Notes: generated by a model from the letters alone, not told the origin. Shown: positions 8,277 to 16,436, counted from the first letter of the stretch. The stretch is DNA of 35,429 bases from Bacteroidales bacterium (GCA_012522535.1 JAAYKF010000009.1:1-35429), one strand, 5' to 3'. Translations and numbers: made by a program.

Positions 8277-9127
8277 TTTTATACTTTTTCTTTTTTTCTT
8301 TATTCTTTTTTATCCTAAGGTAGGCAATGAACCCAATTATCAGCCCTATTATCAGTAATGGCCACAACGTTATTATCAATAAAACAATTCCTTTTATGAG
8401 CCACCAGCCATTATTTAATGACTTCACAACTCCATCTTTAAAGGATTCTGTTTTAGAAAAAGAGCTGTTTTCAATGTTTTGGTATATAGTAAGTTCTATG
8501 GTGCTATATTGAATTTGGTCTTTTAGGGCATTTAGGTAGTTTTGAGTGGCTTCAATTTCTGTTCTAATGTCATTTAGCTGTCGTTCAATCTCTAAAATAT
8601 CGGAAAGATTTGTAGTTCTATTTTTGAGCAAATCAATAAATCTTTGTTCAAGTTCTTTTTTGTTTTTCAAACGAGCCTCGGTGTCGATGTACTCCTTTGT
8701 TACATCATATGTTGAAATTGTACTACATATTAATATGTATTCCCAATAATAGAATTTCATCCATAAGTGTTTCAAAGTTTTCGGCAGGAACCCTTATGCT
8801 CAGATTTTTTCTATACTCATAAGTAAAGCTTTCTGTTACAGAATTGCTAATAAAGGCATTGTGTTTTTTGCACAATAAATCTATCTCCCTGCCGCTTTTG
8901 TCCACATCTTCTACCATCATTCTGGTATTGCTGTTTTTAATAATATGACGCTCTTGCACGTCGGAGTCCATTTCTTTATCCTCAGATTTTTCAAATTCAG
9001 GAGCATAATCATGGCTCTGGATTTCGGAGTCAAACTCTTCATAAAAAGAATTATTATCGTTGCTGCCGCAGGATATAAAAGCCACAGACAATGCCAAGAC
9101 TGCTATGTGTAAAAATATTTTCTTCAT
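8242..9127 (-). pseudogene. DUF4349 lipoprotein, interrupted by one frameshift
   Basis: The first part starts at 9127 (MKKIFLHIAVLALSVAFISC; likely lipoprotein, Cys20) and runs through an acidic linker into NLSIRVPAENFETLMDEI, the start of the DUF4349 core, but meets a stop at about 8723. The rest continues in the adjacent frame (STISTYDVTKEYIDTEARLKNK, then a coiled coil around SDILEIERQLNDIRTEIEATQ, then a transmembrane segment WWLIKGIVLLIITLWPLLIIG and a Lys-rich tail). The two halves join near 8725-8735; a single extra base accounts for the break and the joined protein would have about 294 residues. DUF4349 proteins are envelope proteins of unknown role. It forms an overlapping pair with the sialidase gene, itself frameshifted. 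Confidence 0.82.
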
Positions 9128-9172
9128 GGTTTGTGTTGTTTTTGGTTTTAAATATACAATATTATATAATAA

Positions 9173-9197
9173 AGGGAGAGCTTTTAACGCCCTCCCT
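9173..9197 (-). terminator. Terminator after the MFS transporter gene
   Basis: Arms AGGGAGAGC (9173-9181) and GCCCTCCCT (9189-9197) with a 7-base loop. The one imperfect pair is a G-U wobble only when transcribed on the minus strand (A-C mismatch on plus), supporting function for the minus-strand gene ending at 9218; T-rich sequence follows in that direction. Confidence 0.65.
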
Positions 9198-9217
9198 CAA
9201 AATGAATATTAAAAAAT

Positions 9218-10618
9218 CTATTTTTTGTTTGGTAAATCCAAACCGTATCCTTTTTTCTTGTCGATGGAACGTAGCACTAAACTCAAGATAATTGCAGCTA
9301 CTCCAAAGCCTGCAAAAATTAATTCTGGCACAGTGTAGTTGTATCTCACACCCTCAACGCCCATTTTAATTTGCTCTGCTACTCCAGGGTTAGATGCTGA
9401 AAGTGCGTATCCTATAAGCATGGGTACAAGTAGAAGTCCGATGTTTTGTATGTAAAATATTAGTCCATATGCCGAACCTAAATATCTCTCTTCAACAATT
9501 TTTGGTAGCGAAGGCCACATTGAAGCTGGCACCAATGAGAATGCAGTTCCTAGGATAACAATAGTAAATATTGCTGTAAAGGTTGTAAATGCTGCATTGG
9601 GAACTAAGGCAAAAATTAGATGCGAAATAGTCAGCAATATAGCCCCATACATCATCATTGTAGCACCTTTTCCTTTAAAGTCTAAGAATGCACCAATAAA
9701 AGGTGTTAATATCATTGCCCCAATGGGGAAGAATGAAACATATCTGGAAGCTATAATGTAATCTATTTCCAATTTAGATGAAAGCATATCGCTGGCAAAT
9801 TTTTGGAATGGGAAGATAGCCGAATAGAAAAGAACACATAGTCCGGCAATGGCTAAGAAGCCAGGGTTTGTGAGGATTTTGCCAAGGTCGGAAACCTTAA
9901 ATTCTTCTTCGTGCGACTCTTCTTCGTCTTCGTCAATTTCTTTATCTAGTTTGCTGTCCATAAATGTGAAAATTAGGAAGCTTAAGAATCCTACTATTAG
10001 GAATAGTACTCCAAAATATAGAGAGTTGGAAACGCCTCCGTTTTTTGCAAATATTGGCGACAGTTGGAAAACGGCAAAAACACCCAATCTGGCAATGGCC
10101 ATCTCTAACCCCATTGCCAAGGCAAGTTCTTTACCTTTAAACCATTTTACAATGGCTTTAGATACGGTAATACCAGCCATTTCAATCCCAACACCAAAAA
10201 TGGCAAATCCGAAAAATGCCAGTTTGGCAGATGCTGGAACTGATGGAATAAAAGAGTTTAGCCATATCGCCATAGAGGAAGTTGCAAAGCCTGTTGTTAG
10301 TGCATACCACTTGATTGTACCCCCAAGAAGCATAAGCGCTCCAGAGAGTCTTAGGGTAAACCTAATACCCATTTTATCTAAAATAATACCAGATAGAATT
10401 AAGAAACCTGCAAAAACATTGAGGAAAAATTCCGAACCCCCAAGCATGCCAAATGTTTCATTGGACCATAAATAGGGTTCTTGTTCTAATAGGTTTTTTA
10501 ATGGTGCAACAACGTCAACAAAAAAGTATGCGAAGAACATTGTTAGTGAAATAAGCCCTAAGGCAATCCACCTTGCTGTTTTGCTGTCTCTTAAGCTCTG
10601 TTTAATAGTTTCAGTCAT
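9218..10618 (-). CDS. Major facilitator superfamily transporter, MFSD1-like
   Basis: 466 aa with about 12 hydrophobic segments in two halves, split by an acidic cytoplasmic loop at about residues 224-245 (DEDEEESHEEEF). The segment near residue 360-390, MWPSLPKIVEERYLGSAYGL followed by IQNIGLLLVP, resembles from memory the corresponding part of animal MFSD1 proteins, for which dipeptide transport has been reported. The first loop carries the usual MFS feature after helix 2 (LDKMGIRFTLRLSG). The substrate is not readable from sequence; peptide or organic-acid export or uptake would suit an amino-acid-fermenting host, but that is inference. It is monocistronic with its own -7 element and terminator. 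NarK-like annotation is less likely because the nitrate-signature segments were not seen. Confidence 0.8.
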   Translation of the reverse strand: MTETIKQSLRDSKTARWIALGLISLTMFFAYFFVDVVAPLKNLLEQEPYLWSNETFGMLGGSEFFLNVFAGFLILSGIILDKMGIRFTLRLSGALMLLGGTIKWYALTTGFATSSMAIWLNSFIPSVPASAKLAFFGFAIFGVGIEMAGITVSKAIVKWFKGKELALAMGLEMAIARLGVFAVFQLSPIFAKNGGVSNSLYFGVLFLIVGFLSFLIFTFMDSKLDKEIDEDEEESHEEEFKVSDLGKILTNPGFLAIAGLCVLFYSAIFPFQKFASDMLSSKLEIDYIIASRYVSFFPIGAMILTPFIGAFLDFKGKGATMMMYGAILLTISHLIFALVPNAAFTTFTAIFTIVILGTAFSLVPASMWPSLPKIVEERYLGSAYGLIFYIQNIGLLLVPMLIGYALSASNPGVAEQIKMGVEGVRYNYTVPELIFAGFGVAAIILSLVLRSIDKKKGYGLDLPNKK

Positions 10619-10655
10619 AATGTTTATTTTTAATAATAATGTTTTGTTTTAATGG

Positions 10656-10663
10656 CAAATTTA
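10656..10663 (-). promoter_or_regulatory. -7 promoter element for the MFS transporter
   Basis: Minus-strand TAAATTTG, a match to TAnnTTTG, 37 bases upstream of the start codon; a TTTG lies 18 bases further upstream (10685-10682), one base short of the usual spacing and inside the end of rsmG. Confidence 0.4.
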
Positions 10664-10680
10664 AAACTTTTATGTTTCAA

Positions 10681-11304
10681 TCAAAAAATATGAAGAACTT
10701 TTTTCTCAATAAAAAATTCTTCCTTAAACCAAATGCTAATATTATACTGGTGTACAGTTTGAGAAAGTGGTTTTATTTCATTTTCAAGATCGCCACCTTT
10801 TAGATATAAAACACCGTTGGGCAAAAGATTTATATTTTTCTTTTTCAACTTCCCTTTTGTCCACGGCATAAAGTCGGGCAGCTGGGTAACAGCACGACTA
10901 ACAATAAAATCATATTTGTTTTTCACGTTCTCACTTCTTATCTGTTCTGCCTTCACATTTGTCAAGCTCAAGGCATTACTAATTTCGGTGCAAACTCTAA
11001 TTTTTTTACCTATACTATCGGTTAGATGAAACTGCACATTGGGAAACATAATTGCCAGTGGAATGCCCGGAAAACCGCCACCAGTACCAATATCCAATAT
11101 GTCGCTGCCATCGGCAAAATTTATAAGTTTTGCAATTGCCAACGAGTGCAAAACATGGTTTATATATAAATTTCCAATGTCTTTACGAGAAATAACGTTT
11201 ATTTTTTCGTTCCAATCTCCATATAACGACATAAGCTGTTCAAATTTTTGCTCCTGCTCGGTGTTGATATTTGGGAAATAGTGTTTAATAATTTCAAAAT
11301 CCAT
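10681..11304 (-). CDS. rsmG: 16S rRNA (guanine-527-N7)-methyltransferase
   Basis: 207 aa, the normal size. It methylates G527 in the 530 loop of 16S rRNA with S-adenosylmethionine; loss in other bacteria gives low-level streptomycin resistance. The N-terminal region has the family motif YGDWNEKINVISRKD and NHVLHSLAIAK (residues 28-60). The SAM-binding motif is ILDIGTGGGFPGIPLAI (about 69-85), followed by DSIGKKIRVCTEI and FIVSRAVTQLPDFMPW. It is upstream of and on the same strand as the MFS gene, but a promoter element lies between them. Its start is close to and divergent from the glucosaminidase gene. Confidence 0.95.
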   Translation of the reverse strand: MDFEIIKHYFPNINTEQEQKFEQLMSLYGDWNEKINVISRKDIGNLYINHVLHSLAIAKLINFADGSDILDIGTGGGFPGIPLAIMFPNVQFHLTDSIGKKIRVCTEISNALSLTNVKAEQIRSENVKNKYDFIVSRAVTQLPDFMPWTKGKLKKKNINLLPNGVLYLKGGDLENEIKPLSQTVHQYNISIWFKEEFFIEKKVLHIF

Positions 11305-11336
11305 ATTTTTTATTTTTTATATCTTTTTCTTTTTTA

Positions 11337-11344
11337 TAGTTTTG
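11337..11344 (+). promoter_or_regulatory. -7 promoter element for the glucosaminidase gene
   Basis: TAGTTTTG fits TAnnTTTG. It sits 28 bases before the ATG at 11372 and overlaps the alternative in-frame start at 11342, which argues for the downstream start. Confidence 0.45.
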
Positions 11345-11371
11345 TATAAAATTATAAAAGCACCTCTTTAT

Positions 11372-12370
11372 ATGAAAAAAAGTAAAATTATATTTCTTAT
11401 ACTCTTTTTTACATCTTTTGTTAGTTACTCGCAAAGTTATACAAAATCTGATATAATAATTTTTATTACCAAATATAAAAATGCTGCTATTAAAAAAATG
11501 AATGAACATGGCATACCGGCAAGTGTTACCTTGGCTCAGGGAATATTAGAGTCGGCGGCTGGTACCAGCGAATTGGCACAAAATGCCAATAATCATTTTG
11601 GAATTAAATGTGGTGGTGCGTGGAATGGTGAAACTTATCTGAAAGATGATGATAATAAAAATGATTGTTTTAGAAAATATAATTCTGTGGAAGAGTCATA
11701 CGAAGATCACTCTCAGTTTTTATTGAAGAATAAAAGATATGCCTTTTTGTTTGATTACGATTCCGACGATTACATCTCATGGTCGAAAGGATTGCAAGAT
11801 GCAGGTTATGCCACAAATCCAGAGTATTCAAAAATTTTGGTTAGAATAATTGAAGAGTACGAATTATATAATTACGACAAAAATATCCCTAAAACAGAAA
11901 AAGCTGAAACTGTTACTACGCCCACAGTAGTGAAACCTCATGAAAGCGAAAGCGATGCCTTTGTTATTCTTGGAATTGTTTATCGACCTGTGTCGGTAAT
12001 GTACGATAGAAATGTTTACATAAATAATCACACTCGTTTCATTGTTGCCAAAGAAGGTGACACTTATTTGAAAATTGCAGAAGAATTTTTCTCCGACGAA
12101 AAATATATCAGAAAATACAATGATGTTTCAAAAACAGAAACCCTGAAACCTGGTGAAATAGTTTATATAGAATCAAAACGCTCCAAAGGTGCTGTCGATT
12201 TTCATATAGTGACAAAAGGTGAGACTATACATCAAATAGCACAATTTCAAGGAATTAAGCAAAAATCACTAATGTCGCTAAATAGTATGAACGACAGTTA
12301 TCAGATTGTTGAAGGCGAAAGCTTATGGTTAAAAAAGAAAAGACCTCAAAGCTCAAAACCCTCGTACTAA
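11372..12370 (+). CDS. Secreted glucosaminidase with two LysM domains
   Basis: 332 aa from the ATG at 11372, chosen because it opens a clean signal peptide (MKKSKIIFLILFFTSFVSYS) and lies behind the -7 element. Residues about 25-165 form a FlgJ/GH73-type N-acetylglucosaminidase domain (PASVTLAQGILESAAGTSEL with the catalytic Glu in ILESAAG; NNHFGIKC; DCFRKYNSVEESYEDHSQFL; GLQDAGYATNPEYSKILV). Two LysM-like peptidoglycan-binding modules follow (RFIVAKEGDTYLKIAEEFF at about 230-280; FHIVTKGETIHQIAQFQGI at about 283-327). It would cleave peptidoglycan glycan strands in the periplasm, for growth or separation. Bacteroidota carry this architecture commonly. It is followed by 155 bases containing the promoter of the lysine cluster. 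Confidence 0.9.
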   Translation: MKKSKIIFLILFFTSFVSYSQSYTKSDIIIFITKYKNAAIKKMNEHGIPASVTLAQGILESAAGTSELAQNANNHFGIKCGGAWNGETYLKDDDNKNDCFRKYNSVEESYEDHSQFLLKNKRYAFLFDYDSDDYISWSKGLQDAGYATNPEYSKILVRIIEEYELYNYDKNIPKTEKAETVTTPTVVKPHESESDAFVILGIVYRPVSVMYDRNVYINNHTRFIVAKEGDTYLKIAEEFFSDEKYIRKYNDVSKTETLKPGEIVYIESKRSKGAVDFHIVTKGETIHQIAQFQGIKQKSLMSLNSMNDSYQIVEGESLWLKKKRPQSSKPSY

Positions 12371-12456
12371 TATTTTAGAAATCAATTAAGATAAGTTTTG
12401 TTTGTTTTTGTATTTTGCTAAAAACTACTAAACATTTCAAAGAAAATGTAAATTAG

Positions 12457-12487
12457 TTGTTTTAATCAAGCTTTATTTATATTTTTG
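12457..12487 (+). promoter_or_regulatory. Predicted promoter of the lysine-fermentation cluster
   Basis: TTG at 12457-12459, a 20-base spacer and TATTTTTG at 12480-12487, a full consensus match. Transcription would start near 12494, leaving a leader of about 32 bases before the ATG at 12526. Confidence 0.6.
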
Positions 12488-12525
12488 CTGAAAGAAAAAA
12501 ATTGTTTCTAAAAAATAGAATTACA

Positions 12526-13173
12526 ATGAAAAAAAGAATTGAAATTGATGAAGTTGTCAGCAAAATAAAAAGCGGAATGACAATTATGGTGGGAGGTTTT
12601 TTGGGTAATGGTTCTCCTCACAAAATTATAGATGCAATAGCAAAATCTGATATTAAAGATCTTACCGTAATTTGTAACGACTCTGGTTTCCCAGATAAAG
12701 GTGTTGGAATTTTGATTGCAAATAAAAAAGTGAAAAAAGTTATTACATCTCACATTGGCACAAATCCAATTACTATCGACCAAATGAATGCCAAAGAAAC
12801 AGAAGTAGAGTTTAATCCACAAGGGACATTGGCAGAGAGAGTTAGAGCAGCAGGAGCAGGTCTTGGAGGTGTTCTTACACAAACTGGACTTGGAACTGTT
12901 GTTGCCGAAGGCAAACAAATTATAAATATCGATGGTAAAGATTATATTTTAGAAAAACCTTTAAAAGCCGATGTGGCAATTATTGCTGCTAGCTACTCCG
13001 ACGAAGAAGGAAATTTGGTTTACGAAGGTACAACACAAAATTTCAATCCAATTATGGCAACAGCTGCTGATGTTGTTATAGCCGAAGTAAATGAAGTGAA
13101 AAAAACAGGAGAAATCCCCATGGAATTAGTTCATACTCCCAAGGTTTTTGTTGACTTCATCCTTAAAAACTAA
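12526..13173 (+). CDS. atoD: Butyrate/acetoacetate CoA-transferase, subunit A
   Basis: 215 aa, close to the family's usual 217. It is the glycine-loop subunit of a two-subunit CoA-transferase that, in lysine fermentation, moves CoA from butyryl-CoA to acetoacetate. The signature VGGFLGNGSPHKIIDAI is at residues 21-37, followed by VICNDSGFPDKGVG, EFNPQGTLAERVRAAGAGLGG and the conserved EKPLKADVAIIAASYSD with EGNLVYEGTTQNFNP. The ATG at 12526 is preferred over an in-frame TTG at 12502, since MKKRIEIDEVVSKI matches the usual family start. The catalytic glutamate belongs to subunit B (AtoA), which is not in this window; the neighbours are kat, kce and kdd. Acetate-type or 3-oxoacid CoA-transferases are the alternatives. 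Confidence 0.92.
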   Translation: MKKRIEIDEVVSKIKSGMTIMVGGFLGNGSPHKIIDAIAKSDIKDLTVICNDSGFPDKGVGILIANKKVKKVITSHIGTNPITIDQMNAKETEVEFNPQGTLAERVRAAGAGLGGVLTQTGLGTVVAEGKQIINIDGKDYILEKPLKADVAIIAASYSDEEGNLVYEGTTQNFNPIMATAADVVIAEVNEVKKTGEIPMELVHTPKVFVDFILKN

Positions 13174-13195
13174 GAAAAATTAAAACTATTATATT

Positions 13196-14452
13196 ATGAA
13201 AGAAGCTCCAAAATTAAATTTGACAAACTCAATGAAAGAGTTTGAGTATGCCAAAACCCTTATCCCTGGTGCAGTGGCAGGAATCCGTCGCCCATACAAC
13301 TTCGTTGAAGGCGAATACCCAATCTATTTTGACAATGGTAAAGGCGGTAGAGTAACTGATATTGATGGAAACGAATATATCGACTATCTATGTGCTTATG
13401 GTCCAATGATTATTGGAAACCGCGAAGAAGAAATTGATAACGCAGTTATTGCTCAAATGCAAGAAAAAGGTTTCTGCTTCTCGTTGACTCAAAAATACCA
13501 AAACATGTTAGCTGAAAAGCTTAAAGAAATAGTGCCTTGTGCAGAAATGAGCTTTTTTGTTACAACAGGCTCTGATGCTACAACTTTGTCAACTCGTATA
13601 GCTCGTTCATACACACAAAAAACTAAAATTATTCGTTGCGGATACCACGGATGGCACGACTGGTGCGTGGAAGTAAAAGGTGGAATTCCTAAGAAACTTT
13701 GGGAAGATGTTCTTGAGTTTGAATACAATGATGCTGAAGGTCTAGAAAAACTTTTAGAAGAAAACAAAGATGAGGTAGCAGCTGTTATCGTTACTCCTTA
13801 TGGTCACCCATTGGCATTACCTATGGAAGATCCAAAACCTGGATTCCTTGAAAAAGTTAAAGAACTAGCTGCTAAACATAAAGCTGTTCTTATTTTTGAC
13901 GAAATTAGAACTGGATTTAGAGTTTCAATTGGTGGTGCTCAAAAATATTACGGTGTAACTCCAGATATGGCTGTTTTCGGAAAAGCTATGGCCAACGGAT
14001 ATCCTATCGGTTGTGTTACTGGTAAAACAGAAATTATGAAAGAAGTTGAGAAAAATGTTTTCGTTTCTTCAACATTCTTCCCCAATAGCTTGAGTTACAT
14101 TGCATCTTTGAAAACTATAGAAATTCTTCAAAGAGACAAAATACTAGAACAAATTTGGGAAAAAGGTGAATATTTCAATGGCGAAATTGCTAAGCTTCTT
14201 GAAAAATACGATGTTGGTGCTCGCATTTCTGGTATTCCTCCAATGATGTTCATTACTTTTGATAAAGACGAAGATGGTACATACAAAGCAAAAAGAACTG
14301 ATTTCTACACTCAACTAATTCGTAGAAAAGTATTCTTGCAACCATATCACCACGGTTATATTTGTGCACGTCATACAAAAGAAGATCTTGACTACACAAT
14401 CAACGCCATCGAAGAATCACTACAATATCTTCGCGAAAAATATTATAAATAA
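13196..14452 (+). CDS. kat: 3-aminobutyryl-CoA aminotransferase (class III, PLP)
   Basis: 418 aa, class III aminotransferase fold. TTGSDATTLSTRIAR (PLP phosphate cup), CGYHGWHDW, D235 in LIFDEIRTGFR (pyridine nitrogen) and K263 in FGKAMANGYPIG (Schiff-base lysine) are all present, so it should be active. By sequence alone it could be called a glutamate-1-semialdehyde aminomutase-like protein, but its place between atoD and kce matches the acyl-CoA beta-transaminase described from an anaerobic-digester metagenome (Perret et al. 2011, from memory), which converts 3-aminobutyryl-CoA plus 2-oxoglutarate to acetoacetyl-CoA plus glutamate and replaces the ammonia lyase Kal. No kal is present here. 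The gene is followed by a strong hairpin before kce. Function is inferred from context plus family. Confidence 0.82.
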   Translation: MKEAPKLNLTNSMKEFEYAKTLIPGAVAGIRRPYNFVEGEYPIYFDNGKGGRVTDIDGNEYIDYLCAYGPMIIGNREEEIDNAVIAQMQEKGFCFSLTQKYQNMLAEKLKEIVPCAEMSFFVTTGSDATTLSTRIARSYTQKTKIIRCGYHGWHDWCVEVKGGIPKKLWEDVLEFEYNDAEGLEKLLEENKDEVAAVIVTPYGHPLALPMEDPKPGFLEKVKELAAKHKAVLIFDEIRTGFRVSIGGAQKYYGVTPDMAVFGKAMANGYPIGCVTGKTEIMKEVEKNVFVSSTFFPNSLSYIASLKTIEILQRDKILEQIWEKGEYFNGEIAKLLEKYDVGARISGIPPMMFITFDKDEDGTYKAKRTDFYTQLIRRKVFLQPYHHGYICARHTKEDLDYTINAIEESLQYLREKYYK

Positions 14453-14467
14453 CATTTAATAAATTCT

Positions 14468-14507
14468 ACAACAGGATTTTCCTTTACGAAAATCCTGTTG
14501 TTCTTTT
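14468..14507 (+). terminator. Strong hairpin with T-tail between kat and kce (terminator or attenuator)
   Basis: A perfect 14-bp stem, 14468-14481 paired with 14488-14501 (arms begin ACAACAGGATTTTC), with a 6-base loop CTTTAC and then TCTTTT. It has the form of a rho-independent terminator, yet it lies inside an otherwise co-directional pathway cluster and no consensus promoter was seen between it and kce at 14523. Partial read-through setting a lower kce-kdd dose, or mRNA 3'-end protection, are the likely roles. Confidence 0.7.
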
Positions 14508-14522
14508 AAAATAACAGACAAA

Positions 14523-15341
14523 ATGGAAAAATTAATCATTACAGCTGCAATTTGTGGTGCTGAAGTTCTTAAAGAACACAATCCTGCAGTTCCATACACA
14601 GTAGAAGAATGTGTTAGAGAAGCAAAATCGGCCTACGATGCTGGTGCTAGCATTATTCACCTTCATGTACGTTGGGATGATGGAACTCCTACACAAGATA
14701 AAGGTCGTTTCAAAGAAATTATGGATGCTATTAAAGCAGAAATTCCAGATGTTATAATCCAACCTTCAACTGGTGGTGCCGTTGGAATGACAGACGATGA
14801 ACGTCTTCAACCTACAGAACTTAATCCCGAAATGGCTACTTTAGACTGTGGAACACTAAATTTTGGTGGCGACGAAGTATTTATGAATACTGAAAATACA
14901 ATCAAATATTTTGGCGAAAGAATGATCGAAAGAAACATTAAACCTGAGCTTGAAGTATTTGATAAAAGTATGATAGACATGGCTCTTCGCCTTCATAAAA
15001 AAGGATTTATTAAAAGCCCCATGCACTTCGATTTTGTAATGGGAGTTAATGGCGGTATCGATGGAACACTTAGAGATTTTATGTTCCTTCGTGGAAGTAT
15101 TCCTAGCGATGCTACTTATACTGTTGCCGGTGTAGGTAGATACGAATTTCCTCTTGCTGTTGCTGCCATTATCGATGGTGGTCACGTTAGAGTTGGATTC
15201 GAAGATAATGTTTACATCTCGAAAGGTGTGTTGGCAAAATCTAATGGAGAATTGGTTGAAAAAGTGGTACGTCTAGCCAAAGAATTTGGTAGAGAAATAG
15301 CCACACCAGCCGAAGCAAGAAAAATATTGAACTTAAAATAA
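14523..15341 (+). CDS. kce: 3-keto-5-aminohexanoate cleavage enzyme
   Basis: 272 aa, BKACE (DUF849) family. It condenses 5-amino-3-oxohexanoate with acetyl-CoA and cleaves it to 3-aminobutyryl-CoA and acetoacetate. The Zn-binding pair is H46 and H48 in IIHLHVRW, with the third ligand at E227 in HVRVGFEDN next to the catalytic-type D228 and R223; these agree in order and spacing with the Kce of Candidatus Cloacamonas described in the literature. QPSTGG (Ser/Thr substrate contacts) is at about residues 80-85. BKACE members act on several beta-keto acids, but the neighbouring kdd and kat make the lysine pathway the clear choice. It is 29 bases from kdd. Confidence 0.92.
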   Translation: MEKLIITAAICGAEVLKEHNPAVPYTVEECVREAKSAYDAGASIIHLHVRWDDGTPTQDKGRFKEIMDAIKAEIPDVIIQPSTGGAVGMTDDERLQPTELNPEMATLDCGTLNFGGDEVFMNTENTIKYFGERMIERNIKPELEVFDKSMIDMALRLHKKGFIKSPMHFDFVMGVNGGIDGTLRDFMFLRGSIPSDATYTVAGVGRYEFPLAVAAIIDGGHVRVGFEDNVYISKGVLAKSNGELVEKVVRLAKEFGREIATPAEARKILNLK

Positions 15342-15369
15342 AATTAAAATATTATAACTTCTTAATCTT

Positions 15370-16413
15370 ATGCAAAAAGTAGGAAATAAATATGGCTTGC
15401 ACAGAGTAATAGAGCCAGTGGGAGTATTGCCTCAACCAGCAAATAAGCTGGACAATAATATGGATGAAATTTATGACAACGAAATCCTTATTGATGTTCA
15501 AACATTAAACGTTGACTCGGCAAGTTTTACACAAATAAAAGAACAAGCAGGTGGCGATCACGAAAAAATTAAAGAAATAATGTTCGATATTGTTGCAAAA
15601 CAAGGCAAACACCGTAATCCAGTTACAGGTTCTGGTGGAATGCTTTTGGGTAAAGTTGCAAAAATTGGAGATGCACTAAAAGGAAAAATCGACCTGAAAG
15701 AGGGCGACAAAATTGCAACACTTGTGTCGCTATCTCTAACGCCACTTAGAATTGATAAAATTAAAGAAATTCGAGACGAAATTGACCAAGTTGACATAGA
15801 CGGACAAGCAATTTTGTTCGAAAGTGGAATTTATGCTAAAATACCAGATGATCTTCCAGAAGGATTGGTATTATCAGCATTAGACGTTGCAGGTGCTCCT
15901 GCACAAACAGCAAAATTGGTTAAACCTGGCGATACAGTTGTAATTATCGGTGCAGGTGGAAAATCAGGTATGCTTTGCTGCTACGAAGCAAAAAAACGTG
16001 CCGGAGTTACAGGTACTGTTATTGGAATTACTCATAGCGAAAAAAGTACAAAACGTCTTCAAGACCTTGAACTTTGCGACTATGTTTTCCCAGCAAATGC
16101 TACTCAACCAGTGGCTGTTATGGAAAAGATTTCTGAACTTACTAAAGGCGAAATGGCCGATATTTGCATCAACAACGTAAATATTCCTGATACTGAAATG
16201 ACAAGTATCTTGTGTACAAAACCATCGGGAACAATTTATTTCTTCTCTATGGCTACATCATTCACCAAAGCTGCTCTAGGTGCCGAAGGCGTTGGTAGCG
16301 ATGTGAATATGATAGTTGGTAATGGTTATGCTAAAGGTCATGCCGAAATTACTTTGCAAATTATGAGAGAAAGCGAAAAACTAAGAAAAGTATTCTTAGA
16401 ACTTTACGCTTAA
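15370..16413 (+). CDS. kdd: L-erythro-3,5-diaminohexanoate dehydrogenase
   Basis: 347 aa. It oxidises 3,5-diaminohexanoate (made from beta-lysine by the 5,6-aminomutase) to 5-amino-3-oxohexanoate with NAD(P)+, releasing ammonia, and so supplies the substrate of Kce next door. The opening GNKYGLHRVIEPVGVLPQPA and the stretch NVDSASFTQI are characteristic of the family; a Rossmann nucleotide site is at about 192-205 (DTVVIIGAGGKSGMLCCYEA). The medium-chain dehydrogenase-like fold lacks the usual catalytic-zinc motif. A terminator follows 24 bases after the stop, closing the cluster. Upstream pathway enzymes KamA and KamDE must be encoded elsewhere in the genome. Confidence 0.93.
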   Translation: MQKVGNKYGLHRVIEPVGVLPQPANKLDNNMDEIYDNEILIDVQTLNVDSASFTQIKEQAGGDHEKIKEIMFDIVAKQGKHRNPVTGSGGMLLGKVAKIGDALKGKIDLKEGDKIATLVSLSLTPLRIDKIKEIRDEIDQVDIDGQAILFESGIYAKIPDDLPEGLVLSALDVAGAPAQTAKLVKPGDTVVIIGAGGKSGMLCCYEAKKRAGVTGTVIGITHSEKSTKRLQDLELCDYVFPANATQPVAVMEKISELTKGEMADICINNVNIPDTEMTSILCTKPSGTIYFFSMATSFTKAALGAEGVGSDVNMIVGNGYAKGHAEITLQIMRESEKLRKVFLELYA

Positions 16414-16436
16414 TTGATATAATTTTTGAATTTTAT

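Noticed and set aside
9849-10475. Long plus-strand open frame (208 codons) opposite the MFS gene
   Set aside because: It is antisense to a well-supported transporter, has a Ser/Lys/Pro-rich composition typical of a shadow frame, and no promoter or family resemblance.
12502-12528. TTG at 12502 as the atoD start
   Set aside because: The ATG at 12526 gives the standard family N-terminus and length and a reasonable leader after the predicted promoter.
13196-14452. Glutamate-1-semialdehyde aminomutase (hemL) as the identity of the aminotransferase
   Set aside because: The fold and active-site residues are shared, but no heme-synthesis genes are near and the position between atoD and kce matches the CoA-ester transaminase; kept as the fallback.
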